Assembly: GCA_018340375.1 (NCBI GenBank)
Contig: JAFFJZ010000004.1
Coordinates: 23,658,001 to 23,722,000, forward strand
Reading direction: 5' to 3'
Source of the DNA: Gonatopus flavifemur
Lineage: Eukaryota; Arthropoda; Insecta; Hymenoptera; Dryinidae
Length of the DNA stretch: 64,000 nucleotides
Below the pieces are notes generated by a model. It searched no databases, was not told where the DNA came from, and saw only the letters and a list, made by a program, of their open reading frames with translations. Position numbers and translations under genes: made by a program. Below are positions 35,752 to 47,919 of this stretch, in pieces; the stretch's first letter is position 1; every line of letters begins with the position of its first letter.

Positions 35752-36031
35752 CACGGAGAAAAAAGATTTCGTTATTTTAACGAATCCGTCTTCGCTGAAC
35801 GGATTGAATAACCTAACGATGACATTTCGCTGTGTTAATGAGCTAATTCGCTGTATTTACTAACTGATTCGTTATAATTATCAGTCCTTCGCTAATTTTC
35901 CGAAGCTTGATTCGCTGAAACAACGAATCACCGTTCACTTCAGCGGACTTGCTTGCTATCCATATAATAACAAGCGAGTTCCGTTAAGACAACGAAATTC
36001 TTACTATTCCAACGAATTTTTTTTCTCCGTG
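35752..36031. mobile_element. Non-autonomous element, ends CACGGAGAAAAAAG, 2-bp duplication TG
   Basis: The left end CACGGAGAAAAAAGATTTCG mirrors the right end CGAATTTTTTTTCTCCGTG. TG flanks both sides (35750-35751 and 36032-36033). The interior is a series of TTAACGAAT and GATTCGCTGAA words in both orientations. Confidence 0.85.
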
Positions 36032-36086
36032 TGTACCAGCGACGGGACTTGATGGCTTAATCCCAATTAACCCGTTAAAAGAAGAA

Positions 36087-36384
36087 CCCAGGAAAAAACA
36101 AATCAGATCTACATGGATCTGAAGAATGGAAAAATTCTTTCTGTGCAGGTCAATTTAGATCTAAGAAGATGAGTTAATTCTCCGTAAAAATACGTCTTAG
36201 ACACCATCTAATAGTAGAGGAAATGTGCAGTTGATGCACGCAAATTGTGATTAATTACCGTGAAATTCTTGTCAATTTAGGTCCAAATCGAACTATTTAG
36301 ATCTAACCAGAGCTACATTTTCCACTTTTGAGATCCAAAAAGATCTAATTAGATCCACTTAGATGTAAATTATTTTTTCTCGGG
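36087..36384. mobile_element. Non-autonomous element, ends CCCAGGAAAAAA, 2-bp duplication AA
   Basis: The left end CCCAGGAAAAAACAAATC mirrors the right end TTATTTTTTCTCGGG. AA flanks both sides (36085-36086 and 36385-36386). The interior repeats AGATCTA / TAGATCT words. Confidence 0.75.
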
Positions 36385-38128
36385 AAGGAGAAGTGACGCG
36401 AAGTGAAATAACTTTTTTTCTCATTGATGCATTCTTGTTAAAAAAGTGATAATAAGTGACAAATTTAGGAAAAAGTGACATTGCAAAAGAAAGTGAGAAA
36501 AAATTGAAAAAGTGACATTGTACAATGTCTGAAATTGCTGCAATATGGAATTTGAAGAAAATGTTGGGATATTCCATTGTCATGGCAGAACCAATATGGC
36601 CTAATATTAACATGATCAACTAGGACGCGGAAGGCACTATGTTATCATCTCAAAGTTACATCAAACTCGCCCAAGCTTCAGCAATGTTGCCCCATTCCTG
36701 CACCAATAACCAATAGGATTTGGAACAGAGGATTGGGAATAGAATTTCAAAATTCAAGTGAATCCTCAATTAACCAGCGAATGTCATAATTTATAATAAG
36801 AAATTTTTCTTCGTGCAAATATCGACTGAATGTGAGTGAGATATTTTTACTGTGGCAGTTACATATTTCGCTGTTACATTTCAACATTTGGTTTTACTCC
36901 CTTGTTCTTTTATAAGGAAACGGAAGGATTGTGATACCAATAAAAACTCGAGTCCAAAATCATGGCAAGTTTTGCTTTCAAAACCTCCAAAAAGTCGAGA
37001 AAAGTCGATTCCTGAGAATATGTGTGCATTTGTGTGTCTTTACATCCACCGTCTGTGGAGATTTTTCGTTTCACGGTAACTTCTTTCAGAATGCATTCGA
37101 CTAATCTTTCCTTCCATATATTCGTCTCGAAGAGGACTCGAGGCGATTGGTATCGATCGGATAACGCGTTTCAAAAATATGTTAGAGGAAAGAATTTCAT
37201 CAGTATTGATGATTTGTGATTTGATTCGTCATATAACTCTCATAAAAATACACTGATCCAAATGATCTCCTCTTGAAAAATGTTGATCTGAATGAGAACT
37301 CGAGATATAGAAGTTTCAGTATTGACCTGCACAATCGTTCTGACAATGTCGAAAGAGGAAAGCCTTCGCCAGTTTTCGTTATTTTCGAATAACTCACGAT
37401 AACTCTGAAAATTGCACGGATATGTACTGGGTTCTGTGAAGCTATCAAATGGCAGGGTTCCCTGGATATACGAGTTGATCACAAGATACGATGTTCTCCC
37501 AATTTCAATGCTGTGCGTCATTTTCGATGGAACTCTGATTCCTACGAACGAATTTAATAATGTAAATGATGCAGAAAGTCAGGTCATGAAGAAAACAAGG
37601 TCTATGGGTTATAAGACTCGTTTCGTGAATTTTTCACACGTCTCTTCCTCACTTTTGAGAGCAAAGGTCAGTGATCAATTGGTTACCTTGGCAAATTTCT
37701 TTTTAGTATCATAAACAGCATGGAAGTAATGTATGGCTCTCCACATGGATTTTTCCACTCATCTGAAGGAATGCAAAAGATTATATTCCAACAGTGATAT
37801 CCCTTGGGAGAACTCGTCCCACTTCGACCAAAATGCCACATTGTTTCTGCAATTTTTTAGAGAGAGAATGAGGCGTTCTGATGAAATTGGGGTAAATTTT
37901 CCTAAAGGATTTCAACGATCACCGTTATTTATCAAATAATAACGATCAATTGATTTTATATACTCATTGAGATAGGGACTGCTATACCTACAATTGCATG
38001 TACAGAAAAAAAGAGTTCTTTTCGTACCTAGGTACAAATAGTGACGATATTGTCTAGGTGTTCTGAGTGAGATTAGTCAAGTGAACAAAAAAAAACCCTC
38101 ATTTCATCTTATTCACAGTTGTGGTGCT
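36385..38128. other. No supported gene
   Basis: Both strands have open stretches of 80-100 codons (for example 37240-37521 minus and 37412-37714 plus) but no recognisable domain. A host exon cannot be excluded at 36.9-37.9 kb: the codon stretches are less AT-skewed than their surroundings. Confidence 0.3.
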
Positions 38129-39257
38129 CAGGGCTCCCACTGGTCCTACTTCTCCTACTTTTCCCACTTTTTGGTAAAATTTCCTACTTTATCCTACTAT
38201 TCCTACTTTTTCGTAAAGTCCCTGACGAAAATTATCTCATAATCAGGGACGTTTTTACATTTTTGCCACTCAGGGCCTAATAATACTTTGCCGCTCCCAA
38301 TCTGAACTGGATTAATATTTTCAATTATTTCATCAAGTATATCATAACAAAATTCTTATAATTTCTCTGAGAATTGTGGCTTTATCAAAAATTATGAAAA
38401 AATATGAGTTTTGTGACGAATTATAAAGACTTACGAGAATATTTTCGTCATGGGTGTCATAATTTGTTCCATTCTTTTGCCATTTAGTCAGCATTTTTAT
38501 TTTTTGAAGTTCACTCACATCGTATACTGTTCTTCTCGCTGCGATAATCAAACGTCAATCCTCAGATGATATGTTTGAAAGAATAAATAGAACAAGTCAG
38601 TAATTTTATGATGTTGATTTCAAAGTTCAAACCAGACAATCACACGAAAAGTTGGTTATAACAGCTATTTAAATAGTTGATTTTCGACTATATACCGGAT
38701 AATTGCTGTAGTTGTTGATTAGTCGCTACATCTATTTTGGTGGATGATTGAAATACGTGATCATTCTCTAAATTTGAAAGAATAAGAAGTCTATGGCTCC
38801 ACTCCATTAAATTTCAGAAGTGAACTTGTCCAGTTTGAGTGATATTTTCAACTGTTCCGAGGGAAATTCCTCTTCAAAAGTGAAAAATTCCCTTCCAAAT
38901 CAAAGTGATCTAAGAAGTCCAACTTCGAGAGAATTGAAAAAAAACGATTTTATAATTGTGGCTTATTTTTGAAAATATATTTTATATCAAAATTGCTACT
39001 CATTCTAATAGACTATTGAAGAAAATAATCTATGATAATTGCAAATTTTTATTCTAATAAACGTGATATAGATGTAACGTTTAATAAAACTATGGTGATC
39101 GATTTTATTCCATATTTTTTGTTAATTTCGTAATTCTGTCATGAAATTTCTTTACATAAATGTTTTATTTCTATTTTGGGAATTATTTACCTTTTTTTCG
39201 GGTTGTCCTTTTCTTTTAAATGTCCTACTTTTTTATGGAAGCTCAGTGGGAGCCCTG
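38129..39257. mobile_element. Inverted-repeat element, ends CAGGGCTCCCACTGG (hAT-like look)
   Basis: The left end CAGGGCTCCCACTGG mirrors the right end TCAGTGGGAGCCCTG. The subterminal regions repeat CCTACTTTT words. The flanks share GGTGC with a one-base offset, so no clean 8-bp duplication is seen. There is no transposase. Confidence 0.6.
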
Positions 39258-40094
39258 GGTGCAATTTCTGTTGTGTCAACCCATTATATTCACAAAGAAG
39301 ACAAAGTATGGTCATATATGGCCCATATATGAATTATATAGGGGTCATATATGATTCGTTTTCACGAGAGATCGACTCAATCCTGCCATGATATCCCAAT
39401 TATTCCAGTTCCAAACACGAAATAAAGTAACTCCAGCAGATCTCAATTGCAAAACAAAGAAATATGTAATGATACGGATTATGCGAGAAAAACATAACTA
39501 GATGTAATAATATGAAATGAGATTCAAATAGAATCGTTCCAAGTATCTTATTCGACATTCAGGGTGGAAGTAGTCTTTGTATGATTTGACCTGTCTGTAG
39601 TGAATGTCGACTTGCTTAGAGCGTCGTTGTGGAAATTAGGATTGGAGACAAGTCGCAAGCACGTGAGCAGCAAAGCAATCATAGTGCAGTTGAGGATATT
39701 ATTAACCGGATGAGACGAAGAATCTTCTATGTGTACTTGCAATAAGAAAAAATTTACAAGACGGTGGAAAAAAATTCGCACATAGAGAACTCTTCATAAT
39801 TATATGATGAAGTTGTGAACTTTTATCCGCATAGGATTAAGGGTTAAAATGCAGTATGATCCAAGTTACTCATAATGGATTCTTTCGCGTAAGCACGTAT
39901 GGTCACGTGTGCACTGGAAAAAAAAGGACACTAGGGAATCAGCTAAGAGAGGTTTAAATTCCAAACGATAAACCATGTGGGAATAGCCAGAGTTGACCAA
40001 TGACACGCTACTGGCCACGTTGCACTTGCCACCTTCGACAAAAATAACTGTGCCCATTCAAAATCATTACCGTTTTTCAACTGGCGCCAAATGT
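39258..40094. other. No gene seen
   Basis: Bases 39305-39360 contain CATATATGG palindromic words like those at the ends of the 2647-3829 element. Otherwise there are no features. Confidence 0.4.
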
Positions 40095-40637
40095 TTGTTG
40101 GATTTCAGACAGTACTGGCTGGCATGGTCAGACGGTCTTGGGCCAGTATCGAATTAATAATGTTCGGAGAATACCCAGACGATATAGAAACGGAACCGTG
40201 CCAGTACCGAATCAGAGTGAGTTGAATGGTAAAATGCGAAAAGAAACGATGCTGCACCAGTATCAATGCAACATTGTTCTAATACGGAATAGATAGTGGA
40301 TAGGAATTTCACTGATCTTTCAATAACACGGTTACTTTGACGAGACAATACTGCGCCAGTACTGAGCCAGAGTAAGTGTTAGCATTCAATATGTTCCATA
40401 GATGACAATGTGACAGTATTGATGAGACTCTGATTGATTACGACAACTGTAGTCGACTGGCGTTCAAGTCACAATCTTAACAACTTGGCTGTTGTAGTGA
40501 GCCGAAGTCTTGCCAGCATTAGCCCAGAGTTGGTATGATCATCCAATATGTTTGAAAGACAGCGATGTGCCAGTATTGATAGGACTTTGACTTTCTACAG
40601 AATCAGTGGTCGAATGATATTAAAATCAGGACCTTAC

Positions 40638-41105
40638 ACTGAGGGGAAAAACTCGTAAAATGTACATCTCATTAGATAAATATATGGATGATTGAGGATT
40701 GAGTGCAAGCGACCACAATTTTAGTTGATTTCACACACTGAGAAAAAAGATCGTGGAGCCAACTACATGATGGGGTTGGATATGGCGAACGACCGGATGT
40801 AGTTGGGTCAACAGAATATTCAGTAGACTCAACTATACTTCATTCACTTCAATAATACTTCCTTGAGTCAATCGAATATTCTGTTGACTCAACTACATCA
40901 TGTAGTTGGTTCCACAATCTTTTTTCTCAGTGCAACAACGCATGTGAAATATACCAAAGCTGATGCGAAATATACTATAGCTGAAGTGCGTCCTACTTTC
41001 TCTGCGGTGAAATTAGCTGAAATTGTAGTAGCTCGCAATAAATTTTTAAATCGTTCATATATTTACTTAACAAGAGGTAAATTTGACAACTTTGTTTTCT
41101 CGGTG
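40638..41105. mobile_element. Non-autonomous element, ends CACTGAGGGGAAAA, 2-bp duplication TA
   Basis: The left end CACTGAGGGGAAAAA mirrors the right end TTTGTTTTCTCGGTG. Inner similarity continues through TAAATATATGGATG and its mirrored copy. TA flanks both sides (40636-40637 and 41106-41107). The element at 40736-40932 is nested in it. Confidence 0.7.
40736..40932. mobile_element. Non-autonomous element, ends CACTGAGAAAAAAGAT, 2-bp duplication CA
   Basis: The left end CACTGAGAAAAAAGATCGTG mirrors the right end CCACAATCTTTTTTCTCAGTG. CA flanks both sides (40734-40735 and 40933-40934). The 197-bp interior is almost only CAACTACATGATGTAGTTGG- and GACTCAACTA-type words. Confidence 0.85.
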
Positions 41106-41296
41106 TAGTAACCCGGCTGTTGTATTGAGCCGAAGTCGCGCCAGCATTAGTTAGTATCATCATTCAATATGTTCGAGATACGACAATGTACCAGTATTGG
41201 TAGGACTTTTTTCCTCTATGGAATCTATGGTAAATTGTGTGACTTCAAGGGTCCTGTTACAATAAATGGCAATTTAAGGGATTCGTCGTCAACTCG

Positions 41297-41366
41297 GAGA
41301 TCGGCTAATGTGATAGGACTAGGTTTCTCACTCGCAGGACTCGGGTTCAATCCTCACTCAGTGAAC
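41297..41366 (+). repeat. tRNA-like sequence (SINE-type)
   Basis: ATCGGCTAATGTGATAGGAC has a box A-like shape, and CTCGGGTTCAATCCTCAC is a box B-like T-arm about 50 bases later. No acceptor stem was identified. Confidence 0.45.
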
Positions 41367-41949
41367 TCTCAAGGTATCATTTCCAAAGTGCTTTTCTCCG
41401 ATGACAATAATAGGAACAATGAATTCTTCAGACTTTCAAAGTTCAAATTCAATGTTTTTTTTTAAATTGAAATATGATCACTCCTGGTAACTTCGGTTGC
41501 CGGTACTGTGCTAGTACTGGGTCGGGTTTGAATTTCTACATAGGATGTAATCATTTCGACTTTTCGTCATTCTTCATCTAGCTTTGGTAAAACAACTGGT
41601 CCTGTTGCAATGCCAGAGTTTCACCGTAGTTGAATCACATTTAATATCTTTACCGACGAGGTGGTGAATGTATACTGGCCCTTACATTCAATGACGTTAT
41701 CATTTCGACTCTTTGCCCGTACCTTCTATTCAACCACGCCCATAATGTCAGGTCTGGAATCGCCAGTATGGGCAACTCTGATAACAGTACTCAGCCAGTA
41801 GCGGCGCGTGTTTACATTTACACATGGGAAACCAACGTGATGAAAATACCAACTGAATCAGACATGTTGAATTTCAAGAATCGATGGAAAGGATTAAATA
41901 TTCAGTATTGATATTCAATCCATTTATAAATAATGTAGACATTTTTCTT

Positions 41950-42252
41950 CTACAAATCATGCGAAAACGAAACGATATGATCAACATATCGCTGTTTACA
42001 GACCATTGTGGTTTGAAGAAAATCTACATGAGGCGATATTGTGATCACGGGTGCTAAACGGGAACGTTGATACCAACGAGATACGGTTGGATGATGAACA
42101 ACGTCTGACTTGAACGCGCTGCAAATACTAGCGGCTGCAGCTCTTGCAGAATGCCCCTTGTAAAAATTCGTAATAAGCGATTGCTCGAAGTGCACTTTGT
42201 TCCATTTTTGCTCGTACTGACAACGCAGAACAACTGACTGGTTTACAAACAC
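41950..42252 (-). pseudogene. Fragment resembling a mariner N-terminal DNA-binding domain
   Basis: The minus-strand peptide contains HFEQSLITNFYKGHSARAAA, SICSAFKSDVVHHPTVSRWY and QRSR, the spacing of the mariner HTH_48 domain (FxxxxSAxEAxRxIxxxYGxxxxxxxTxxRWFxRF). No catalytic core follows, so it is at most a truncated remnant. Similarity is by eye only. Confidence 0.4.
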
Positions 42253-42299
42253 TGCGGTATGGAAGGTTCTAGACTAATCTCGCATAGACGACTCTCGAA

Positions 42300-43377
42300 T
42301 GTTCTCGAACTTTGTTATTAGAAAAAATAGATCAATTGGAAAAAAAATGTCGCAAGGTTTTCTTACCAACCTAATATAAAACAAAAAACATCTGTATTTA
42401 AAAGAATAGAGATTTGTGGAAATGAAGATTTTTATGAATAGGGATATTTAGAATTATTCATATTTGGGAGTGAACTTACTTGAGAATACAGTTATGTGAA
42501 AGTATAGAAATGAAGAATCGAGTTCTTGTTCTGCCAAAAAATTTAAAACAAAAGAGTATAAAAATAAGCCTCTTGACGTGGTTGTTCCCCTTAGAAATTT
42601 TGTTGGATTTTTTCGAATAGCACATGATACTCATATGGTATAATTGGAATATTATCCCGCAATTTTCGTGGAATATTGTTGTGTTCAGTCGAGTGAATAT
42701 TGGAATCATCTGATTTTTTCTTCATAATAATATAAAGTGGACGAAGTTTTTATTGGATATTCATTTTTAATCCAATTTTTTTATCAGTCTTGAAATCTCC
42801 CAACACAGTTAAAAGAATTCCTGAGTTGGATAGAAGATCTTCTTTGTCATATTCCATATTCATATATTGAACCTTCACGGACTACTTAAAATTTCGTCGC
42901 TTAGTCAGTCTCCCTAGGTCTCTCAGGAATCATTGAATTTTTCAGAGGGATAATGGAGTTTTGAAACATTTAGAAAATCTGTGTTATTTCCTCTAAAAAT
43001 TCAGGAACAAAGTTTTTGAATAACAATGTTGGCATAGTATTTATACTTTTTTTATATTCGCATCGAATTCAAAAACAATTTCAGGAGTAAAAAATTATCT
43101 GGGTTTTTGAATCCTCAGGTAGTCTGTGGAGGCTTGAATGCATTAAAGTTTTCAAATTAATTATCAATTATGGAATTGAAAAAATTCCTTATTAAAATGT
43201 AATATATGATTTATCATTATGTTTACAAATATATTATTCAAGCTCAGAAGAAAATTATCGAATGTGAGGATTATATCATTGAAATTATTAATATATTGTG
43301 AAATTTAATGAATTGTTTATGTAAAAATCTTGATTGTATTTGTATGAAGTTTGAGACAGATTTTTTACAGTTAATTC
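42300..43377. other. No gene seen
   Basis: AT-rich, with no repeat ends identified. Confidence 0.4.
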
Positions 43378-44207
43378 ATGTGGGGCAGTGCGTGGGATGG
43401 ATCAATAGGGAGTGAGACGTTCAGTGTGAGGGAGGTTGATAAATTGAAGAAATTGCTAAGTGAAAAAAAGGAGGCGGATAGAAAAAATAATATAATAATA
43501 AAAGGGTTGAAACCAAAAGATAGGAATTATAAAGAAGAAACAGTGAAGTGGATTGAGGATAAACTAGGGGTTGAAATAGAGGTGATAGGAGCAAGAATAA
43601 GTGGGCATATGATTGTACTTAGCTTGAAAAACTTCGAAGATAAAATGAAGGTGATGAAAAACAAATACAAAATAGGGCAAGAAAATGTTTCTATAGAAAA
43701 TGATTTCACGTGGGAAGAAAGGAAAATACAGGAGAATATCAGACAATGGGCTAAGAAACGAAGACAAGAAAGAATAAAAGTAAAAATAGGATTTGGGAAA
43801 GTGGAGGTGGGGGGAGTATGGAAAAACTGGAGAGAAATTGAGCAAATAGAAAAAGAGAAGGAGCAGAGGTTGGAGGACCGGGAAGAAATGGAAGGGATAG
43901 AAAAGGCAAGAGGAGATGAAGATAAGGATTTTTAAGAGAATGGAAGTGGAGTGGGGATGAAAGGGAATATAGGGTGAAAAAAGGAAGGGAGAAGGGTGAA
44001 AAGGGAAAAAGAAAGGAAAAAGAGGAATCAGAAAATGAAATCAAGCTCATTTTTTGGAATATAGCAGTACCTAAAAATAAGGAGGGGGATGTATGGAAAT
44101 TTTTGAAAGACTTCGATTTTATAGGATTGATGGAGACATGGGTTGAGGAAAAAGGATGGGCGGGGTTGAAAGATAAATTACCGGATTCGCATACATCACC
44201 CTGCTAA
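43378..44207 (+). pseudogene. LINE 5' fragment: ORF1 and start of the endonuclease domain
   Basis: The 185-codon frame from 43378 is charged and coiled-coil-like (KLKKLLSEKKEADRKNNIII, GLKPKD) with a conserved middle (VIGARISGHMIVLSLKNFED, ENDFTWEERKIQENIRQWAK). It resembles the RNA-binding ORF1 of an insect LINE. After its stop at 43933-43935, another frame contains IKLIFWNIAVPKNKEGDVW and DFDFIGLMETWVEEKGW. That matches the start of an AP-type endonuclease, with the expected W-N and E-T-W motifs. The element breaks off near 44207 with no reverse transcriptase. Purine-rich base use differs sharply from the flanks. It is a different family from the LINE at 47920-50144. Confidence 0.75.
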
Positions 44208-44339
44208 AAATGTCGAAAATATCTGGAAGAAAGTGGGACTAAACCTGCTACGGAAGGGGAAAAAACGGCTAGTTTTTTCCGTTGCGTGGCGGTTTTTGTC
44301 CTAATTCCTTTCCGAACATTTCCGACAATTTTTAATACA
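44196..44339. mobile_element. Short foldback element with GCTAAAAATGTCG arms
   Basis: GCTAAAAATGTCGAAAATAT on the left mirrors CGACAATTTTTAATA on the right. Paired AGTGGGACTAAACC and GGTTTTTGTCCTAATT inner segments follow. It abuts the truncation point of the LINE fragment. Confidence 0.5.
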
Positions 44340-44575
44340 TAAAGAGAAAAAATTTCCTCGAACAATAAAATATTCAATCGAATAGAAAATAATGAGGTGA
44401 TTTGAATGAAATGTTATTGAATCAATTAAATGCCTATTCTTATCGACAAAATATTTTCTAGAATATCGAATGACTGAATGAATAGTTTATTTATTCGATA
44501 AAACTTTATTTGAATCGACGGAGTATTCTGTTGCGACTATTTAACTATTTATCATTAATTTCTCTAATAATGGAG
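44340..44575. mobile_element. Decayed inverted-repeat element related to 20586
   Basis: AAGAGAAAAAATTTCCTCGA and AACAATAAAATATTC match the broken left end at 20586 onward (GAGAGAAAAAATTTCCGGGA). A mirrored ACTATTTA...TAATTTCTCT lies at 44545-44572. The terminal bases have decayed. Confidence 0.4.
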
Positions 44576-46556
44576 TCTCATTTTTGAAAAATATGATAAT
44601 TCTTAGCAGTTTTCATCTGGACATTTTTTCTCAATCACCTCTCAATTTTTCATTTCTCAGTATTTCAGCTAGAACTAGTTGCAATAAGCGAGCTTACGTA
44701 GCCTATTGCTTTTATTTGAGATAGCACGGAACATTATGTTTGTGACCACTATAGGAGCAATTTAAAATAATGATCCGTCTTTTGGGTTCAACATAAGAAC
44801 TTGTTATTGTTCCATCATAATTATTATTGAAAATACAAAAGATTCTTGGTTTTTATATTCTCAACGATGTGGATGTGATAAGTTTCATATTTACAACTAT
44901 TATAGCTATCTGGTCTGTTTTTTTATCGAATGATGAAAAATAATTGGTACATGAGAAAAGAAAATGTTGGCTGTCCAAAATTAGGGAAGAATTTTGAAAG
45001 CGAGGAGTTTCGAAATTCCTAAAATTCCTATGTTTTTGTAGCTTGATTCTGTTGCAAATACATATTTGAGAATATTTTGGAAATAATGCCCGACACTAGG
45101 GAACTCTCCTCCCTCTCAATTACAGTACCAATATGAGATTCTTCGAAAAACCAACTGCTTCCCATAGGAATTGATCTATGAAAGCATTATCGGTTATAAG
45201 AAACGTATTAGATTATTATCCTTCGGTACTTCTTGGATGAAGAACACAATCACTAATTTCATAGTAGACTTCCCCATAGTGGAGCTGACGAGGAAAAAAT
45301 GTTGTGATATTTCATTCAGTGTATATTCATTGCATTCCTTTCACAAATTCTGTTGGATTCTATATACGAGGATGCAGATTTCAGGTTTGGAGACTGTAAT
45401 ATATCTTCATTCTATCTTGAATCATTCTTCTCCATGAGCGAAATCAATATAGAAAGAGTGTTTGTATTCACACTTGAACATTCCTCCGAGGGAAATGAAA
45501 GGAAAAAACAAAAATTGAATGTCACATAGCTTTTAGAATATAACTTGCGGAGAGTTGAGTTCGATCAAAGTGGAATCCTCTTTACGATCTGTAGTGCTAG
45601 AATTTGTTTTGCTCATACTGTTTTCTTTCAAATTGTATTTGAAAATTTTCAATGTAACAAATACAACTTGTTTTCGTAACGCGAGATCTTGTTAAGAGGA
45701 ATTGAATTTTCTGAAGGAAAAAACTTTTCATCGATTATTTTGGAGTAATCAGCGCGACCAAAACAATTACCTGATAGGGGGCATCATTAATAAATCGATT
45801 CTTTTGATGGAAAAATATATTGGAATTTCATGAATAGTTCAGTTCATGAGAAAATCTACATGAATTGGTTACTTCTTCTATCGAAGAAAAAGAGAATTAG
45901 TTTTGTCGAAGAGCGCTCATCGTTAGATATCCGTATTGTTTGACCGATTGTTTTACTCGATTATCGGAATACTTCAATGATATCTCAGCAGTATTGCAAT
46001 ATCGCCGGTCATCAATACGATATTTTGAATTGATAAATACTCGAAAAATTATGCTGAAATTCAGAAATGTTTGAGAATATTCGATTAAAAAGTTGACTCT
46101 TCTTCTTTGAGATATAATTTTCAATTTTACATAAAAAAGAATGTAATGATCAAATCGGATGATGTTATATTACGGTAAAAATGTAGAGCATTCTAAAATG
46201 TTGCAAACTTCCGAATTCCTGTTTTTCTTGTCTCTAGTATTTTATTCACCCGCCAACCAATCAATATTCACGAAAACATCCAAATATCTGGAACAATGAA
46301 AATTCAGTTTCAACCTTGAACCAAGGTCTTCTTCGAATCTCAAATAGTTTGGTAATCGATCTTCCAATTGTATTAAATGATAATAGATAAAGTTGACTTG
46401 AACGTTCTCCCGTTGAGTTTCCTAAGAATACCCTCCAATTCAGGAATTTATGTATTGGAAAAGTAAAGTTTGAATGACTAATATTTCGAAAATATTTTAT
46501 TTTTTATTCAATTATTAACTTTATTACAAGGAGGGTTCATATCAAACAAATCCTTA
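44576..46556. other. No gene or defined repeat seen
   Basis: Several 60-90 codon frames occur on both strands with no domain and a composition matching background. Confidence 0.4.
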
Positions 46557-46769
46557 CACTGTAAAAAAACTTCCAAAAACAGGTTTGGAAGTTGTTTTAC
46601 CTAACATTTTTTGGTAAGTTCACAAACATAGTGGGTGAAATTAGAAACAATTTTTGTCAATTGACAAATATTTTCTGGGAAATCACAAAAATTGTTTGGA
46701 ATTTACCAATCTGTAAGTTTTTCACCATACTTTTCTGCTTGGAAATTCACGAATATTTTTTTTACAGTG
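46557..46769. mobile_element. Non-autonomous element, ends CACTGTAAAAAAA, 2-bp duplication TA
   Basis: The left end CACTGTAAAAAAACTTCC mirrors the right end ATTTTTTTTACAGTG. TA flanks both sides (46555-46556 and 46770-46771). The interior repeats TTTGGAAGTTG, AAACAATTTTTGTC and related words in both orientations. Confidence 0.8.
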
Positions 46770-46899
46770 TATAATAGGATGAAACCCGTAAGATAAAAGG
46801 AAAATAGATGTTGAAGCTAGAGAACATGATTATGCTATTTGGATCAGTGATACCACCATTATTCCAGTGATGCCAACATTCGAATATTCAGAAAGCGAA

Positions 46900-47268
46900 C
46901 ACGGAGAGAAAAAATTTGCTGACGCAGCAAATCGAGGTATTATATATAGAATAGCAAAATTTTTTGCTGACCTAGCTAAAAATTCGCTATAACAGCAATC
47001 GTGTTAGCTACGACAGCAATTTTTAGCTGTGGCAGCAAAAAATGTTTGCTCCGCCAGCAAATTTTCAGTATTATATACAGAATAGCAAACAAATTTTGCT
47101 GGGATAGCAAACATTTTTTGCTGCTACAGCTAAAAATTCGCTGTCGCAGCTAAAAAGATTGCTGGAACAGCAAATAGTTTGCTGTCACAGCAAAAAATTT
47201 GCTGCTCTGGCAAAAGGAACCCAGCAAAAGTAGATTTCGCTGCCACAGCGAATTCCTTCCTCTCCGTG
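46900..47268. mobile_element. Non-autonomous element, ends CACGGAGAGAAAAAA, 2-bp duplication AA, copy 1
   Basis: The left end CACGGAGAGAAAAAATTTGC mirrors the right end CCTTCCTCTCCGTG. AA flanks both sides (46898-46899 and 47269-47270). The interior is an array of TTTGCTGNNNCAGCAAA-type palindromic words. Confidence 0.85.
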
Positions 47269-47611
47269 AAAGCAGGGTGGGTGGGCACAAATAACTGAGA
47301 TTCATCCAATGCCCAATTGTTTTTGATTTAAGTAGACTCTCGCAAAAATCTTGCTCTTAATAAAAAGAAACAAGATTCTGATCAGGGGTCAGGATTATTT
47401 TTTGAATATTCAGAAAGTGGAAGCAGGGTGGGTGCCCACCCTCAGTTATTTGTCTTAAGATAAAATTCTCCGAATTTCAGGGAAGAGTCGGTTTTTAAAT
47501 GGGAGGGAGGTAGGGCCTCCAAACCCTTAATCCGATCCTGGATACGTGAATATATTGTTAACAATGTCAAAATCATATGTATAATCGTCCAATATCTACG
47601 GACACACAATA
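47269..47611. other. No gene seen
   Basis: The sequence GAAAGCAGGGTGGGTGGGCA near 47268-47286 and its near copy at 47416-47436 are imperfect direct repeats. No coding signal. Confidence 0.35.
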
Positions 47612-47848
47612 CACGGAGAGAAAAAAGTTGCTGACGCAGCAAATCGAGGTATCATATATAGAATAGCAAAATTTTTTGCTGGGATAGCAAACATTTTTTG
47701 CTGCCACAGCTAAAAATTCGCTGTCGCAGCTAACAAGATTGCTGGAACAGCAAATAGTTTGCTGTCAAAGCAAAAAATTTGCTGCTCTGGCAAAAGGCAT
47801 CCAGCAAAAGTAGATTTCGCTGCCACAGCAAATTCCTTTTTCTCCGTG
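47612..47848. mobile_element. Non-autonomous element, same family, 2-bp duplication TA, copy 2
   Basis: The first 70 bp and the last 170 bp are nearly identical to copy 1, but about 130 bp of the middle array is missing. TA flanks both sides (47610-47611 and 47849-47850). Confidence 0.88.
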
Positions 47849-47906
47849 TAGTTGTTTCTTGAAAATGAGCTACTTCAAGGGAGTATGATCCTTTTGAATC
47901 TCCCTG

Positions 47907-47919
47907 TACATCAAGCGAT
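47907..47919. repeat. LINE target-site duplication, 3' side copy
   Basis: TACATCAAGCGAT is identical to 50145-50157. Confidence 0.9.

Larger units (their letters stand above)
40095..41800. repeat. Cluster of CAGTACTGGC / GCCAGTA words
   Basis: About fifteen degenerate copies of the near-palindrome GCCAGTACTGGC (for example TGCGCCAGTACTG, ACCGTGCCAGTACC, GCCGGTACTGTG) lie through this stretch in both orientations. They are interrupted by the nested elements at 40638-41105 and 40736-40932. The same word family fills 61214-61949. Confidence 0.55.

Noticed and set aside
37240..37714. Host exons on either strand (receptor-like)
   Set aside because: Both strands have open stretches of similar length. 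I could not match either to a family, so calling a receptor would be a guess.
43751..44050. 99-codon minus frame opposite the LINE fragment
   Set aside because: It is the Ser/Phe/Leu-rich shadow of the purine-rich LINE coding strand.
46900..47848. CRISPR-like array of repeated CAGCAAA words
   Set aside because: There are no constant-length repeats and spacers. The words are degenerate and in both orientations inside inverted-repeat elements, and the context is eukaryotic.
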